64,000 nt of DNA, from assembly GCF_028858725.1 (NCBI RefSeq), contig NC_084769.1, positions 4,000,001 to 4,064,000 on the forward strand, written 5' to 3'. This document shows, piece after piece, positions 48,279 through 60,745 of the stretch. A model generated the notes under the pieces. That model was not told where the DNA came from, ran no database searches, and was given only the letters and a program-made list of their open reading frames with translations. The stretch is from Colius striatus (taxonomy: Eukaryota; Chordata; Aves; Coliiformes; Coliidae). Within the stretch, counting starts at the first letter, position 1; every line of letters starts with the position of its first letter. The position numbers were made by a program, and so were the translations under genes.

Positions 48279-51200
48279 AAATACTTTTTATGGCTTACAA
48301 ATTCTGCAAAAGACATGCTTGTATTTCATGTCTTATTGTGCCTCCTATCCAAAGCAATTACTTTTCTCCTCACTTGGCTGTGTGGCGAATGGGAAACGAA
48401 GGCAGGGTCCTCCTGCCTGCTTGGCCTGGGAGACCCCCTTGCACTTTTTATCCTCTTATTAGCCATCAGGAGATTCAGGGGTTCATGCTGGCCTGTGCAC
48501 CCTTTGCCTTGAGCAGCTCCCCTGCTTTTCCTGTCTGGCTCCTAAAGCCTCAAACTTTCCTTCCCCGCCTCCTGTGTTTCTTTTTGCTATGACTGATCTT
48601 CCCGAAACGCTCAGCGATTTTGCAATTTTGCTATTTAGAGCTAGGAAGACATTTTTTTCCCACATGGTGAAACTGCCATGTGGCTGAAAAGTGCCTCCCT
48701 CCCTACTTTTTCTCTCAGGAACCAAATCATTACACTTCTTACATCTTTATCCCTGGTTTTGCCAGAATCCAACACGAATTACAGTTCAAACCCTACTTCC
48801 AAGTGATTTAAGGTAGAGAAACTTGGCAGCAAAACTTGCAGGATGAGAGGGTGTGTTTGTAAAGTCTGGCACAGACGGATGCACCTCCTCACATGAACTC
48901 TTAGCCTCCATGGGAAAAGACAGCTACATGGGAATTAGCCCCTCAAACCTAATCCTCTGCTTATCATGCTTATCTGGAGCTGGCTAGGCATCCTTCCATG
49001 GACTGTGATTAGCAGAAAACCCCCACATGGAGCAAAGTTTGGCCCTATAACTTGTTAGACTCTAGGAGAAAGCGTGCAGTCACTTGAATTAAGGGGTTTT
49101 ATGACTGAACACCTTTCTCTTGATTCCAAAAGTACCTAACAAGCTGCTGATGTTTGAGGATGTTAATTCATCTCTCTCTTCCCTACCTAATTTACTGTCT
49201 GCTGAAACTGGCTCTGTGTGCCGGCCATTGGTTAAATTTGACCAAAATTTGGCTAATGAGTCCAACTACTGGATCATATAACTGCACACATGCATAGACA
49301 AGCTCACTTCATGCACGTCACCTCCCAGAAAACACACCTGAAAACATGCTCAGGTAGTTTTAACGTGTCAATAAATATATGTCCACACTTTACATTGATC
49401 TTCTCTTGGCCTACCTGTATTTTACCCTGAAAAGTAAAATACCTTCTCTAAAACTATCCATGCTCATTTCTTTTCTGCAGTTACAGGGGTCTTAAGGACA
49501 AGGACTCAGAAAGGTAGGAGGGACAGCTTGGAAGCTCTCCATAAGCCCACACTTAATCATCAGTGAATAACAAACCTTCAGCTGTGCACCATGGGTACCC
49601 AAATTCCTAAAGACATCAGGAGAGAGACATCTTTGAGATCCACCAAACACCTGTGACACTATAATATCCCTCCCCAAAGGGACAGGACCTTTGGGCTGTT
49701 GACCACAGGTGGTTTGGTGGCACACATACACAATTATCCAGGCCTTTTTTACCATGCCATTGACATTGTTGGAGGCTCTCACTGAGCAGGTAGCTCCTGA
49801 CGTTTCCTTACCGATGTTTTCTCACGGCAGCCAGCACAGTCTGAGTTTACTTTATCCAAGCTACATTTTTTGCTGCTGTAAGAATGGCTCATCAGAAAGC
49901 AATTTTAGGTTTCCTGTATTATCCTCCAGACGTTGAGCATGAACCACGTCACTGCTCACGCTCAGAACAGATGTGCAGCTCTTCGGTAGCCGCAGCGCTC
50001 CTTTAGCCTCAGTATTTCCCCTCTGTCACTGTATTCACTTATTCAGGCCATAAAGAGCAACTGTCTGACCAGAGGACATACATAACTCCGCCTCAAAGCA
50101 GGGGTTTGTTTTGCTTTTCTATAGTACTGTGCCATAATGTTGTGTCAGGCGAGGTCTTGTGCCAGCTGCTTTTTGGGAAACGCTCCGCTAACCAACGTCG
50201 AGAGGAGCCTGTTCCTTAAAAAGGTACTTTGCGGATTCCTTTCTTGAGGGAATGAGTTTGTTCCTTTTACGGAGGAAGGAGAGGGAATCCCCAGGCCAAA
50301 CTTCAGATTCCTGACATAATTCTCCACCTACTCAAGTGCAGTTGTGTCCCAGCACAAGCATGTTCCCACATAGTTTGAGGGCACTGCAGCTTCCATGTGC
50401 CTACAGAGCGTTGCACGCCCCGGGGGGGCAGAACCTACCACAGAAAGTGTATTTTCCTCACATGAAGAAGATCCCTTAAAAATCAACTATGATCTTACCT
50501 TTTTTCAGGTCACTTAGATAATGTAGCTGAGTCCAGCTGGGCTGAAAAAGTATTTGTACCATATGGATGTTGATACCAGAGCTCAGCGTGCTCTAAATAT
50601 TTAATGCCGTGAAGGTACTGTACAACCAAAATACCTTGACTTCATTTAGGTTGCATCTGGAAAGATGTCATTTGAGATGCCAAGCAGTAGCTTCCTACTC
50701 TTTTTTTTTGTCTCCTTCTGTCTTCTCATAAATCTACAGTTTCTACTGATAAGTTTTAAAGCACATAAAAATTCAACTTTCTCTCTTTTTTTTAGATAGA
50801 AAGATAATAATGTAATCAAAGGATTGGTTCTTGGACTTGTGCAGTCCTTGGTTTTATATACTTGAGGCAAAACATTAGATACAAATCTATCTGAAGGCTC
50901 TTTAATAAGAAAGATGGCAAGTAAATTCTGGTTTAATATAAAAGCCAATTCAACTATTAATCATGATTACAGATAATTCCCAACGTGGCATGATATCATT
51001 TAATTTCAACCAAAAAAAAACCCCACAGAGGAAGTGACAGCACACATCTTTTTGAAACCATGCCACGTAATAATATCATGCAAAGAAAGCCCTTCTAACC
51101 TATTCTGTGTGTAGGTCATAAATTACCAATCACACACATAGATCCCATTTAATATTTTAAAGTCTCCTTTCATATATTCTTTTTTTTTGCCTTGTTCATG

Positions 51201-51480
51201 CTTTGTCTTAACAAATACACTTGGCCATAATGAAAATAAACCTGGCGAAGTCTCTGTGGCCTGAGACAAGCTATAACACATTTCTGCACCACGGGGTGGG
51301 CTCATGGGATACCTACTGAGCAAATGCAGCCCCTCTGCGCATGCCCAGACTATTAAAATGAATTGACATGTTAATGCTGACAGGAAAAGAGCACAAGAGA
51401 GCTTGCTAAATTACTGCTCAGTCAGGCACTAGGAATTCCTGAGTGGCTAACTCCTGAGCAAAACCTGCAACAAGGAGACA

Positions 51481-51556
51481 AGGGGCTGGGGAGGGGGGGG
51501 AAGAAAGAGAGGAGGAAAGGAGAAGGGAGGAAATAAGAAGGAGAAAAAAAAGAAGT
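51481..51556. repeat. Purine-rich low-complexity tract
   Basis: Nearly all A and G with only a few pyrimidines (ct at 51486-51487, t at 51535). It begins with three close guanine runs, the last eight long (51482-51485, 51488-51491, 51493-51500), which could also form a G-quadruplex. It continues with gaaagagaggaggaaaggag-like units. Confidence 0.8.
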
Positions 51557-53673
51557 GGGTGAAAAAAGAAACTTTATTGTCAAATGCAACAAACCAAACA
51601 AACACTAAGGGGTTGTCGCGTTGGTAATGCACCTACTCATAAATCATATGGATTTTAATCATACCTGCCACCTCAGCCTGCGTCTCCCCTGAGAAATTGT
51701 TTTCTTTTTGCTCCCTCCTTCACTCGCTTTCAATTATCTGGAAGCTGTTTCTCGTGTTTATTTATTTATCTAAAGTTCACATACAGTATGCATGCACAAA
51801 TTTCCTCTGGGGGACTGAGACTAGGCAGATCATACAAGGATGCGGTGGAGCGTAGCAGCTAACAGCTCAGATGAATGTACTCAGTCTCAGAAAACCTGCT
51901 TTGGACCACGGTGACAAGAGAAGGGGAGGACAGAAAGCAATTAGTGTGTGTACAATGATGGATTATGGCTTAATATTCAGGCATTTCACCTTTTGACTGT
52001 TATAGGTAGGCCCACAAGATGACAAACAAAGTCCACATTCTTGCCACTAAGGTAAGAATAAAAAAGGAAGGGAAAAAAACCTCCCCACGAGATTTTCACT
52101 CTTTGAGCCATGTCCCCTGTTCTGTGAGTAAATTTCCATTAGTTGTTTTAGTCGTGTTTCAGACCTTTTAGGGTTTGGGAAATGTCATATATATGCATAT
52201 ATACATCTCTGAGAAACCTGAGGGACAGCTGCTTGACAAATTTCTGACAAGCTGGCATAATATTGTTTTTATGTCTCACAGCTTCTATATGTAACTTTAG
52301 CACTAAAGAGCAACTCGCTCTCTCAAATTTTAAGGAGAGAGTGAACTGCCAGTGACCTTTTCTCAGCTCTGGGAGGTGAATGGGTAGCACAGATCCATCA
52401 TGACATGAAGATCTTATAGACAACTTGGGAGGGGAAAAAAAAAAAGACCCTATCATTTTTTTTTTAAGCCAGATTGAAGGAAAAATAGATGAGGAGAGTT
52501 CGATAAAGAGTCACAACTACAGGTTAAATAGAGTTTTAACTCCAAGAACGAGTCTAGAGCAGGTTTCAAACCGGAGCTTTGCATGTGTATATTAGGTCTA
52601 CAGTAGCTTTTTTTTGGGGGATGTTTGACTCTAGCTGCTATGCAGGGTATTGCTCAATTAAAGGAAGCTCTAGACAGCTCTCCTGTTTGGAACACTTGTA
52701 GAAATTAAATGGATCACATGCAGTTTGACATTTTGCAAAACAAAAGAATAATTGGGGCACCGTATTGTTTTTGCCACTTAAAGAGAAGATTCAAACTGAC
52801 CCTGTGAAGCTTAGCTGGAACCTAAATTTGGAATTTTCTTCCCCCCACTGCTTTCTCAGTAAACTAATGATGTTACAGTTAACACTTTCACCACCACACG
52901 CTTCTCATCGGGCATTTGACACACCTCTCGCCTGGTACTTCGAAGTACTGAGAACATATTTAGTCACATTGGTGTGAGGGGAAATAGTTATCTGCCATGG
53001 CAAACTCTTCAGTTCAAAATTATCCTCTGAAAGTCATGACCTGGTTAGGAGACAGGTCCTGTGCTTCACGCTCTTTGAATAAAAACTTTACGGTTCAGTT
53101 ACCTACCATGGGTGGGTTTCTCAGAGCCTCCCCTCCAAAAGTTAAGGAATCCAAAGACTTTCACACAGTCTCGGTTCCTGTGCAAATTCTACCAAAACAA
53201 AACAGATGGAAACCTTGAGATCAAGGGGTTTCTGTGTCTTGTGGAGACTCCAGCCCTTTTGTGTCAAGCAAGTGCATGCTGTGGTCAGAGCAGACCGTTC
53301 ACCTCACCAGGAGCCACAAATACTTAAGTGTGTGCCATCTTTGAAACATTTTAAGGGCTTCAATAAATGCTGTTCCATAAGCTAAAAGTGAAGCATGAAG
53401 ATACATCTTTTTTTTTTTGTTTTCTCACAGTCACTACAACTGAGCCTGAAACAAAATCCCAGATGTTTCCAACCTGAGTTCAAAAGCCATCTTGAATCAC
53501 CGCTTTCCAGAAAATTGTTTTGAAAGAAATTCAAGGAGATGCCCCTTGTCCTGATTTCATGGACAGTCCCAGAGGCTGCAGTGGCATTGAGGAACCTTCA
53601 GTCCAACCCATCATAGACTTTAGACCAACTCGAGACAGTCACTCATATGTTTATACATGTGTAGAGGGTTCAT

Positions 53674-54022
53674 ATCAGAGAATCTCAAGGGTTGGAAGGG
53701 ACCTCAAAAGATAATCCAGTCCAACTCCCCTGCCAGAGCAGGACCACCTAGAGTAGGTCACATAGGAGAGTTTTGAGTCCAGGTGAGTTCTGTATGTCTC
53801 CAGAAAAGGAGATTCAACAACCCATCTGGGCAGCCCATTCCAGTGCTCCCTCACCTGAACAGGGAAGAAATTCTTCCTTGTATTTCTTTAGAACCTTTGT
53901 GTTCCAGTTTATACCCGTTGCCCCTTGTCCTATCACTGTCCATCACTGAGAACAGCCTGACTCCATCCTCCTGACACTTACCCTTCACATATTTGTAAAC
54001 ATTAATAAAATCATCCCTCAGT
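53674..54022 (-). mobile_element. CR1 LINE 3' fragment, minus strand
   Basis: Read on the plus strand it starts with the reversed tail (agagaatctcaagggttgga, agggacctcaaaagataatc, cagtccaactcccctgccag, agcaggaccacctagagtag). It continues with gagattcaacaacccatctg, ggcagcccattccagtgctc, aattcttccttgtatttctt, cgttgccccttgtcctatca and acttacccttcacatatttg, and breaks off after catccctcag at about 54021. Translated on minus it gives the CR1 carboxy terminus ([17 protein letters not shown], then [20 protein letters not shown]). It is 5'-truncated. The tail type equals that of the copy at 11050-12071. Confidence 0.95.
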
Positions 54023-55090
54023 ATGTTCCATAGGTACACTGGAGACTCCAAAGTAAAATCAGAACATCTCAAAGACATAATGCTCTGGAATAGTGCCATA
54101 GGAGCATTAGTGTCTGACCTGGATCATTCTCACAACCTGGCAAGGAGCCTATTTTCCTCTGTCCAAGTTACCTGAGCCAGAACGTATTACAGGTGATATC
54201 CTGTTATCACAGCTTGTTTTTTGGAAAACTATGCACACTTTCTGCCTGCAGCTTCCTCCACCTGAAGATCAAAGCCCTAAGCTGCACACAGTTCACTCCT
54301 CCAAAATGCCAGCTTCTTTGGTGTAAATGACAAATTGCACATTTGGTATAACTTTCATTTCATTTTGTATTCTAATTTGCAATCTCAGATATCAAAGAAA
54401 GCCAAACTGACAAAAGCCAGCTCGTAAACCCATTCAAGTGGAGTTTCCAATGGTTTACATAAATCAACCTATAATCTACTTTATTTAAATCTCTGAGTGT
54501 ATAAAAGGCTGCAGTCTGTCAGAGTAAGATAAAGTGCATATATTAATGAGAATATAGACGAGTAACATGAAGAAACATTAAACAGTACACAGCAGTATGA
54601 CATAAACAGGCTTTTGTCTCTGTCAGTTGACACCAGTCGTAGCGAACACTCTTGGTCTAGCTGTCCACTGCAGGGGTGAACAACTGCTCTGAAGGACTTC
54701 CTTCAGCACAGTGATGTCTCAGAAGCAAGCACCCAGAGTGAATCGGGACTTACCTCCACAAAATAGGTGTTTCTCCCATCTGGATGTTATTTTTCCATGT
54801 ACTCTTCTACCAACTAGTCCTCCAATCTGGGAACATCACAGTTTTTCAACTGTTTTATCCTCAGGGATCTGTAGAGGATTTTGAGTTATCAGTCACCCAT
54901 ATCTTTGCAAAAGGAGCATCTCTAACAAAAAGTCCAGGTAAACAGCCTGGCATCATTAGCAATGAAATTATAGTGTGTAGGACTTTTATGAGTGAAATGG
55001 AACTAGATATAAGAAAAATACCTTACCCTTGGTTGCATGTTACTCAGACGGCAGGAATTAGTGACAAAGTTTTGACAGACCTTCAATTCA

Positions 55091-55137
55091 AACAAGCAAA
55101 CAAGCAGACAAACAAACCAAACAAACAAACAAAACCC
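55091..55137. repeat. (CAAA)n microsatellite, imperfect
   Basis: Repeated caaa/caag/caga units (aacaagcaaacaagcagaca, then aacaaaccaaacaaacaaac). A smaller run of the same motif lies at 47606-47624. Confidence 0.8.
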
Positions 55138-57403
55138 AAGCACAATCCCTAAGCTCTTTAGTTAGCTTCAGTTTCTCCCAACCTTTGCGGTAATGCGAAT
55201 CTTCCTTATGCGGTTGGGGGGAAAAAATGAATAGTTACCATGGAAATTGCCATCAATCTTTTTATTTCAGCCTCTTCCAAGCTACAGAGCACATTTATGA
55301 AGACACACATAGAATCCACTCATCATTAAAGCTAGCAATGAGAACTTAGGCAGCAGTGTAACTATGATGTTTTCCCAAGTTTTACAGTGTATTTCACAAT
55401 AATTTGCTCTGCTCTCATTCTCATTCCAAAGGCAATATTAGAATGATAATGACTTACATGCTCTGTCATACTATACTACTATGACCTTTTCAGTATGCTG
55501 CCTTTTGAAAGCTTGGCAGGGCCACCCCTTCCGCACACGTTAACACCGCAGAAAACCAGGACCAGGGAAGGAGAAGAAAGGAAGAAGTGGATGACAGCAA
55601 TAGACACCCTATCAAATTATTTTAAGCTTTAAATAACCTTACCTCAAGTCATCATTTCTTTATCTGTATTTAAAGAGATCTCCTGTCCTTCCTCCAGCAC
55701 CTTGTCTCTCTGGAATTTCATCCCGTCATCCAGTACAATGACTTTATCTGCAGTAGGTGAGTGGCAAAGCAAGAGGTCTGCACCCACACTCTGCTGCCTG
55801 GATATCAGTTTGGCCCTCTGAATTATTCATCAGCTCAGGAATGGTCCCAGATGACCAGACATCTCTTTCCTCAACGTGTGTGACTTTTCTTTCTAATGTG
55901 TATTGTAGACATCAGGCCTGTCTCCTTTGACTCATGCAGCATTCCATTTCATAGGATATGAAATCACTTCAGCTGCACTCCCTGCTGCAAATTCCCTCAT
56001 GAATGATGAGGAGAAGAAAGGAAGCTCCATGTCACAAGGCTGGTGCACAACCTGCTGCATCAGCATGATGTTCACAGGGAGATATGCTTGCATGGAGTTT
56101 GTGCATCCCACTCCCTCAGTTGCTGGAGCATAAAGAGTCAGAGAAAGGTCCAAAAGAGACCCATCACACACTTCCCTCCACATTGTGTACCTTTTTTTTA
56201 GTGGTAACATGCCATTTCATTCCTTGAAATGACTGTAGTCAAAGGCAAGAATCTCTTAAAACATTGGAAACCTTGTGATGGAGGAACGGAGGAACAGTTG
56301 GAAGGATGCTAAGATGTGTACAGTGGATAAGGCTCCTTGTCTCCTTGACTGGTCACTCCTCATCCCAACCTTTTGATGTGCAGCACTGGAAGCAACCCCA
56401 GGAACAACCAGGCATTAATCTCTGGTTTTAGTGACTCAAAAGGAGCCCTCAGCCTCCTTTTGCTTATCAGTGTTAAGCCTGAGCTCCTTCAGACACTCCC
56501 TCAATATTGCAACATTCCCTACCTTCCTACAGCTGAGATGGGAACTGAGAGAGTTTCAGCTTTTCATCTCTCTATCTCACATCTGTCCTCTCTAATAAGA
56601 CTTACAGGTGTGCTGAGAAGACCCATACACACTTAAGACCACGTTTTTGGGGGGATTTTTTCTTCCATTTCCATGAAATAGCTTACACTGGACATTAGAT
56701 CCGCAGCATTGTGCTTCTCCTTTACACAGCTTCAGTAAGAGTCAGGGCTTCCACTGCTTCCCTGTGGGACCCTGTCTCACTGATAGGCATGTGCTCTGCA
56801 AAACACCCTAATATGGTGACTGAAGAGTTAATGATCTCTGAGCCTACTGCTTGAGGATTATTTAGCACACCAGGTGCCTGCTGCACTCTCACTGGCGAGG
56901 AGAGCATGGGAACAGAGATGAATCATGGCTGCAGCTGCACGAGAGAGGGGTCTGGAAGCTGGTGAGGGAGCTGCTGAGACAATCGTTATCTCCCTGGGAC
57001 CCTCTTCTATTTACACAAATACAGAGCACGTGCCAAGCAAACCCAAGTGGATCCTCAGCCACTCCAGCATCCACCTTCTGATTGCACAGACTAATGTCAC
57101 TCAGCACCAAGGGGCTCATCTTCCTGGGGAATGCCATGATCCTCACAACCTGAGAGTCCCCAGATACCTGCAGATGCTTATCACTCTCTTTTACACATGT
57201 CCTGTAAAGTGTAGCGTAAAACACCAAGACATTCTGTGGCTTTAGGGAAATATAAACTTTTGCTACAGGTTTTGGTTCCTCTAATCTTCACATGAGTCAA
57301 CACTTCCAGCCACCTAAAGGCTCCTGTTCTCCTCTTCAGAGTCTTCTTTCTCCAAGTGCATCTTTCTCTTCCTTCAGGAAATGGCTGGTTTGATTTTGAT
57401 AGT

Positions 57404-57429
57404 TTTGCTAAACAAATTTGCTAAACAAA
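57404..57429. repeat. Perfect 13-bp tandem duplication
   Basis: The unit tttgctaaacaaa occurs twice in direct succession (57404-57416 and 57417-57429). Each copy carries taaacaaa, resembling a forkhead-type site. Significance unknown. Confidence 0.85.
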
Positions 57430-58041
57430 TACATAAGGACATAATTTGATGGCTTAAATAACTCCCTTTTTGATTTTTCATTTCACACAAGAGTGCAAAA
57501 ACATGGGGACAACCTGTCATGCACAGAAATGCAGGGAAGACCCTCACGTGGCACCAGGGAGAGTAACTACGATAGCAAAAAAGGCACAGCAAAGGCAAGG
57601 TGCCAGATGTCTGTCTTAGGTATCAACCTCAAGCACAAAGGAACTCAAGAGGGAAAGGAGCCATCCCAGAACTTTCCTGAGGCAGTGAAACTTCACATTA
57701 TCTTTTGAACAGGATATGCAATCTCAGTCAGTGAAAATGATCCTCAAATCCAATCCAGTATGGTTTTATTTATGCAATTTGTAAAGTAAAAGACAAGGAA
57801 ATCTGTAGGGTTTCGGTCAACTTGTCAAAGAAAATAGATAAAGAAAGTGTTAAAGGGGAACCAATATGGGAAACACATTGTACCACTCACAGGGAGGGAA
57901 GTTTCTTACCCATCTGAGCACTTTTCCTGTGCTTAACTGCATCAGAGAAATCCACAGTGATAACCCCTCTTCTCTATAAAAAGTTTGTTCTGAATAAGAT
58001 AAAGATGTTTCCTCTGCTACACCACTTCCCTTGTCTCACAG

Positions 58042-58172
58042 AGGCTAAGTATGTTTTGTACAGTGAAGGCAACACAGATCTCCTTGCAACAATTGGGCTT
58101 ATTAAAGAGCATCAATACCTACATCTCCCTCGCCCTGGAGGTAATAAAAAGAATTTCACATCAGTGCACCAG
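58042..58172 (+). other. Candidate exon of unknown transcript, open throughout
   Basis: A strong acceptor (cacttcccttgtctcacag, AG at 58040-58041) and a strong donor (gcaccag, then gtatgtggga from 58173) enclose 131 bases. One frame is open from end to end: two bases completing a codon, then 43 codons, reading AKYVLYSEGNTDLLATIGLI and ending TSVHQ. The frame is part of a 90-codon open stretch at 57957-58229. No domain is recognised. A second acceptor-donor pair follows 325 bases later (58497-58549), which would suit a small multi-exon transcript on the plus strand. Non-coding RNA or chance remain likely. Confidence 0.25.
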
Positions 58173-60096
58173 GTATGTGGGAGGGAAACTGTAACACCTC
58201 ACCTCCTCTCTTTTCTGCTCCTTCCTTGACTTAGGATACAAACAAAAATTAATAGTAAAAAGAAATAACTAAACCCCCCTCACTCCACTCCAGAGGCTGA
58301 AAGAGGAGAAAAGAGGAGAAGAGAGTGATGGCACAAGTCCCATGAGAGCACCAGTCCATGCAAAAGACCATACATGCAGCTAAATGACATTTGTAGACAC
58401 TTTTCTTATCCATATTTGATACCCCAGAACATTGTTAGAGCCTCCCCACTACCCTCACAAGAGTGTTGCTCATCATCAGCTGGTTTCCCCATTCAGCAGA
58501 AATGAGGTCTTCCCTGCATCATGCTGGTCCAGTTGTTGCTGGGAGTGAGGTAAGCCTTCGTGGCACATCCTAAAACAATCCCAAAGCGACTCCATCCTAA
58601 AATGATCCTTAAGTGACTCCTACTACCACGTATCCCTTATCCTTTTTTCCTTCACTGTTCTTTGCTCCACGAGTTTCTTTTCACTTTCCTCAGTGTTTAC
58701 TGTACTTTGAATAGTTATGTGGCTACCATCCACAGGAGAACCATGGGAACTGGCAGGCAATGAATGACTGGCATGAAAAAGAGGGTTTGGGGTTTTTTTT
58801 TCCCCCTTCTTCTTCTACTTCTCTTTCTTGAAAACAACCTTGGCGAGCCATCAGATGAAAAAAAATCTATTCTTCTGCCATCTCCTGCCCAGTGCCAGTG
58901 TCAGGCTATTTAAAGCTCTCTGAGAAGTGATTTGAGGGAAGGTGGAATGAAAACAGCCTATGGAGCTGCATCTTTTCCTTCCAGAGCAAAATAAAAACCC
59001 AGAAGGTGCCGATATCTCTTTTCTACCCGGACTTGACTTAAGTTAAAACATCCGAGCCCCTGACATAAATGTACACTGTAGGAATCCATAATGAGGTACT
59101 GCAGTTAAAACTAGCAAGTGCATTTTCCATGTGAGAGCATAATCCTCATTGTTACTGGGGAGTCTGGATCTTGCCACAACAGAGGGTTTTTTGTTATATT
59201 ACATGCCTACCAACCAAGTCCTTTTCTTTTATAGCTCCCTATGGTAGGGAAAGGAGAAAGAGTGGATTTAAGTTTCCAGGGAGCTGTCGGCCTTTGTAAT
59301 AAGGTACATGGCTCACTGCTAGTTCACAAAGGGGGTTAGCACTAGAACTGTGGTGAACTATTCATCCTGCCAGCGAGCTCAGGTGAACACGGCACTTGGA
59401 GCCAAAGGGGAATGCACAGTCCCATTCACCCGGTAGCTATATAATGTACCACAAGCTGAAAACCGTTCATTGAGCCAGCAGGAAATTCAGACGTTTAGCA
59501 AGAGCTGGAACTAGAGCTGCTGTGATGGATGGTAATATTCAGACCTCAGAACAGTGTAGCGATGCCGGGCTGGGAGCGGGGCGGGCTCGAGACGAGCAGG
59601 CAAGGCTGGGAGTCACGGGAGAGACGGCTGAGGTGTTCCTCCTCTCCTTCTCCCTGGGAAACTGTGAGCGAGGAGAGATGAATTTGATTTATTTCCCATT
59701 GTCAGCTATGGGGAAAGGAGTAAAACTGAGAGCAGAATACACAAACAAAACAAAGGGCTTAACTCTAGGAGGAAAAAAAATGCCTATTCCCAGGAGAGAA
59801 ATGTGATACTCCCCAGCTTGCCCACTATCAGCACTCTGAGACCCACTTCCAGCTGCTCCACATTCTTCAGTTTCATCACTCAAATCCGAATTACAGGAGA
59901 GCGTTAAGACTGGCCATGCTGCTCCTGCTGCTCTTCTGGTGCTGCCCATCAAAGCAATGCTCAGTCATCACCAGAGGGATGCAACCTTGAGAGGTCAGTG
60001 CCTACCCAGGCAGCAGCAGGCAGGCATAGACACCCAGTGGAGCTGCCGACAGAAGGCCAGATCCTGCGCGTCCCAGAGCATGCAAAACAAAATGCA

Positions 60097-60352
60097 ATAC
60101 CACAGAATAGTGGGGATTGGAAAGGACCCCTAGAGATCACCCAGCCCAACTCCCTGCTCAAGCAGGTTCCCCTTTAGCAGGGGGCACAGGAACACATCCA
60201 GATGGGTTTGTTGAAACCTCCTGAGGAGGAGCCTCCACACCCTCCCTGGGCAGCCTGTGCCAGGGCTCCCTCATACCAAAGAAGTTTCTTCTCATATCTA
60301 AGTGGAACTTCCTGTTTTCCAACTTGTGCCCATTACCCCTTGTCCTGATTTC
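60097..60352 (-). mobile_element. CR1 LINE 3' fragment, minus strand
   Basis: Read on plus it gives the reversed 3' end: taccacagaatagtggggat, tggaaaggacccctagagat, cacccagcccaactccctgc, tcaagcaggttcccctttag, ggcacaggaacacatccaga, gaggagcctccacaccctcc, ctgggcagcctgtgccaggg and cattaccccttgtcctgatt. The match ends near 60350. On minus the coding remnant reads TRGNGHKLENRKFHLDMRRN. It is 5'-truncated, with tail words related to the 17445 and 43625 copies but more diverged. Confidence 0.92.
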
Positions 60353-60667
60353 TTGCAAGGACATTGTGTCCAAATATAGCCAAAGAGGAAATTTTAACAG
60401 TTTTGCCCCCTTGACCCACTGGGTGCAGGTGGAGACCAGACCCACCAGCAGCCCTCTGACCCAGTCCAGGAGCCCTGGAGGAATTAAAAGGAGAGTTTGG
60501 CCTGTCCACTGCAGCCCATCAAAATCTTTCTTGTTGAGGTTACCCTGGTCACTCTTGACATCTCTGAATGGATCATTAAAAGTATAAAGCCTTGTACCTA
60601 TTAGTAATTTACAGGATTTACAACATCCTACCCTGTATTTCTATAAAATTTGCCATTGGTGAAATAA

Positions 60668-60745
60668 AGTCATTCGATAGTTGGGGAAACTGAGGCATGG
60701 CTACATTAAGAGGCTTGCAAGATGAAAAGGAGAAAGCAGTGGCTA
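60668..60745 (-). mobile_element. MIR-like SINE relic
   Basis: The plus strand reads gatagttggggaaactgagg, catggctacattaagaggct and tgcaagatgaaaagg. This is collinear with the antisense MIR core ('cagatggggaaactgaggcacagagaggttaagtgacttgccc'). The gggaaactgaggca block is exact. It is short and diverged. Confidence 0.6.

Larger units (their letters stand above)
43892..53673. other. Non-coding stretch, possible regulatory DNA, no gene recognised
   Basis: No known gene. It holds a G-quadruplex motif (44321-44347), a MIR-like relic (48176-48278) and a purine-rich low-complexity tract (51481-51556). Pieces near 44450-44790 (aacaatg SOX-type and gataactgtgg RUNX/MYB-type words) and 46860-47330 look like candidate enhancers. 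The second piece has CACGTG at 46868-46873, ctaatta cores, and cctttaaatcaaagg, TCF/LEF-type, near 46920-46934. A very short possible exon lies at 49481-49513. An open frame of 106 codons at 45432-45752 is unrecognised. Confidence 0.5.
54023..60096. other. Non-coding stretch, possible exons, no gene recognised
   Basis: No known gene. It holds a CAAA simple repeat (55091-55137), a 13-bp tandem duplication (57404-57429) and a possible exon (58042-58172). Two shorter splice-bounded segments are at 55698-55756 and 58497-58549. About 59560-59610 is locally rich in G, C and CpG with a gggcggg Sp1-type word, but is too short for a CpG island. Open frames of up to 122 codons (54784-55152) run into the CAAA repeat and show no domain. 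Confidence 0.5.

Noticed and set aside
59560..59610. G+C and CpG-rich patch with an Sp1-type word as a CpG-island promoter
   Set aside because: Only about 50 bases stand out, far below CpG-island length, and no first exon is visible.
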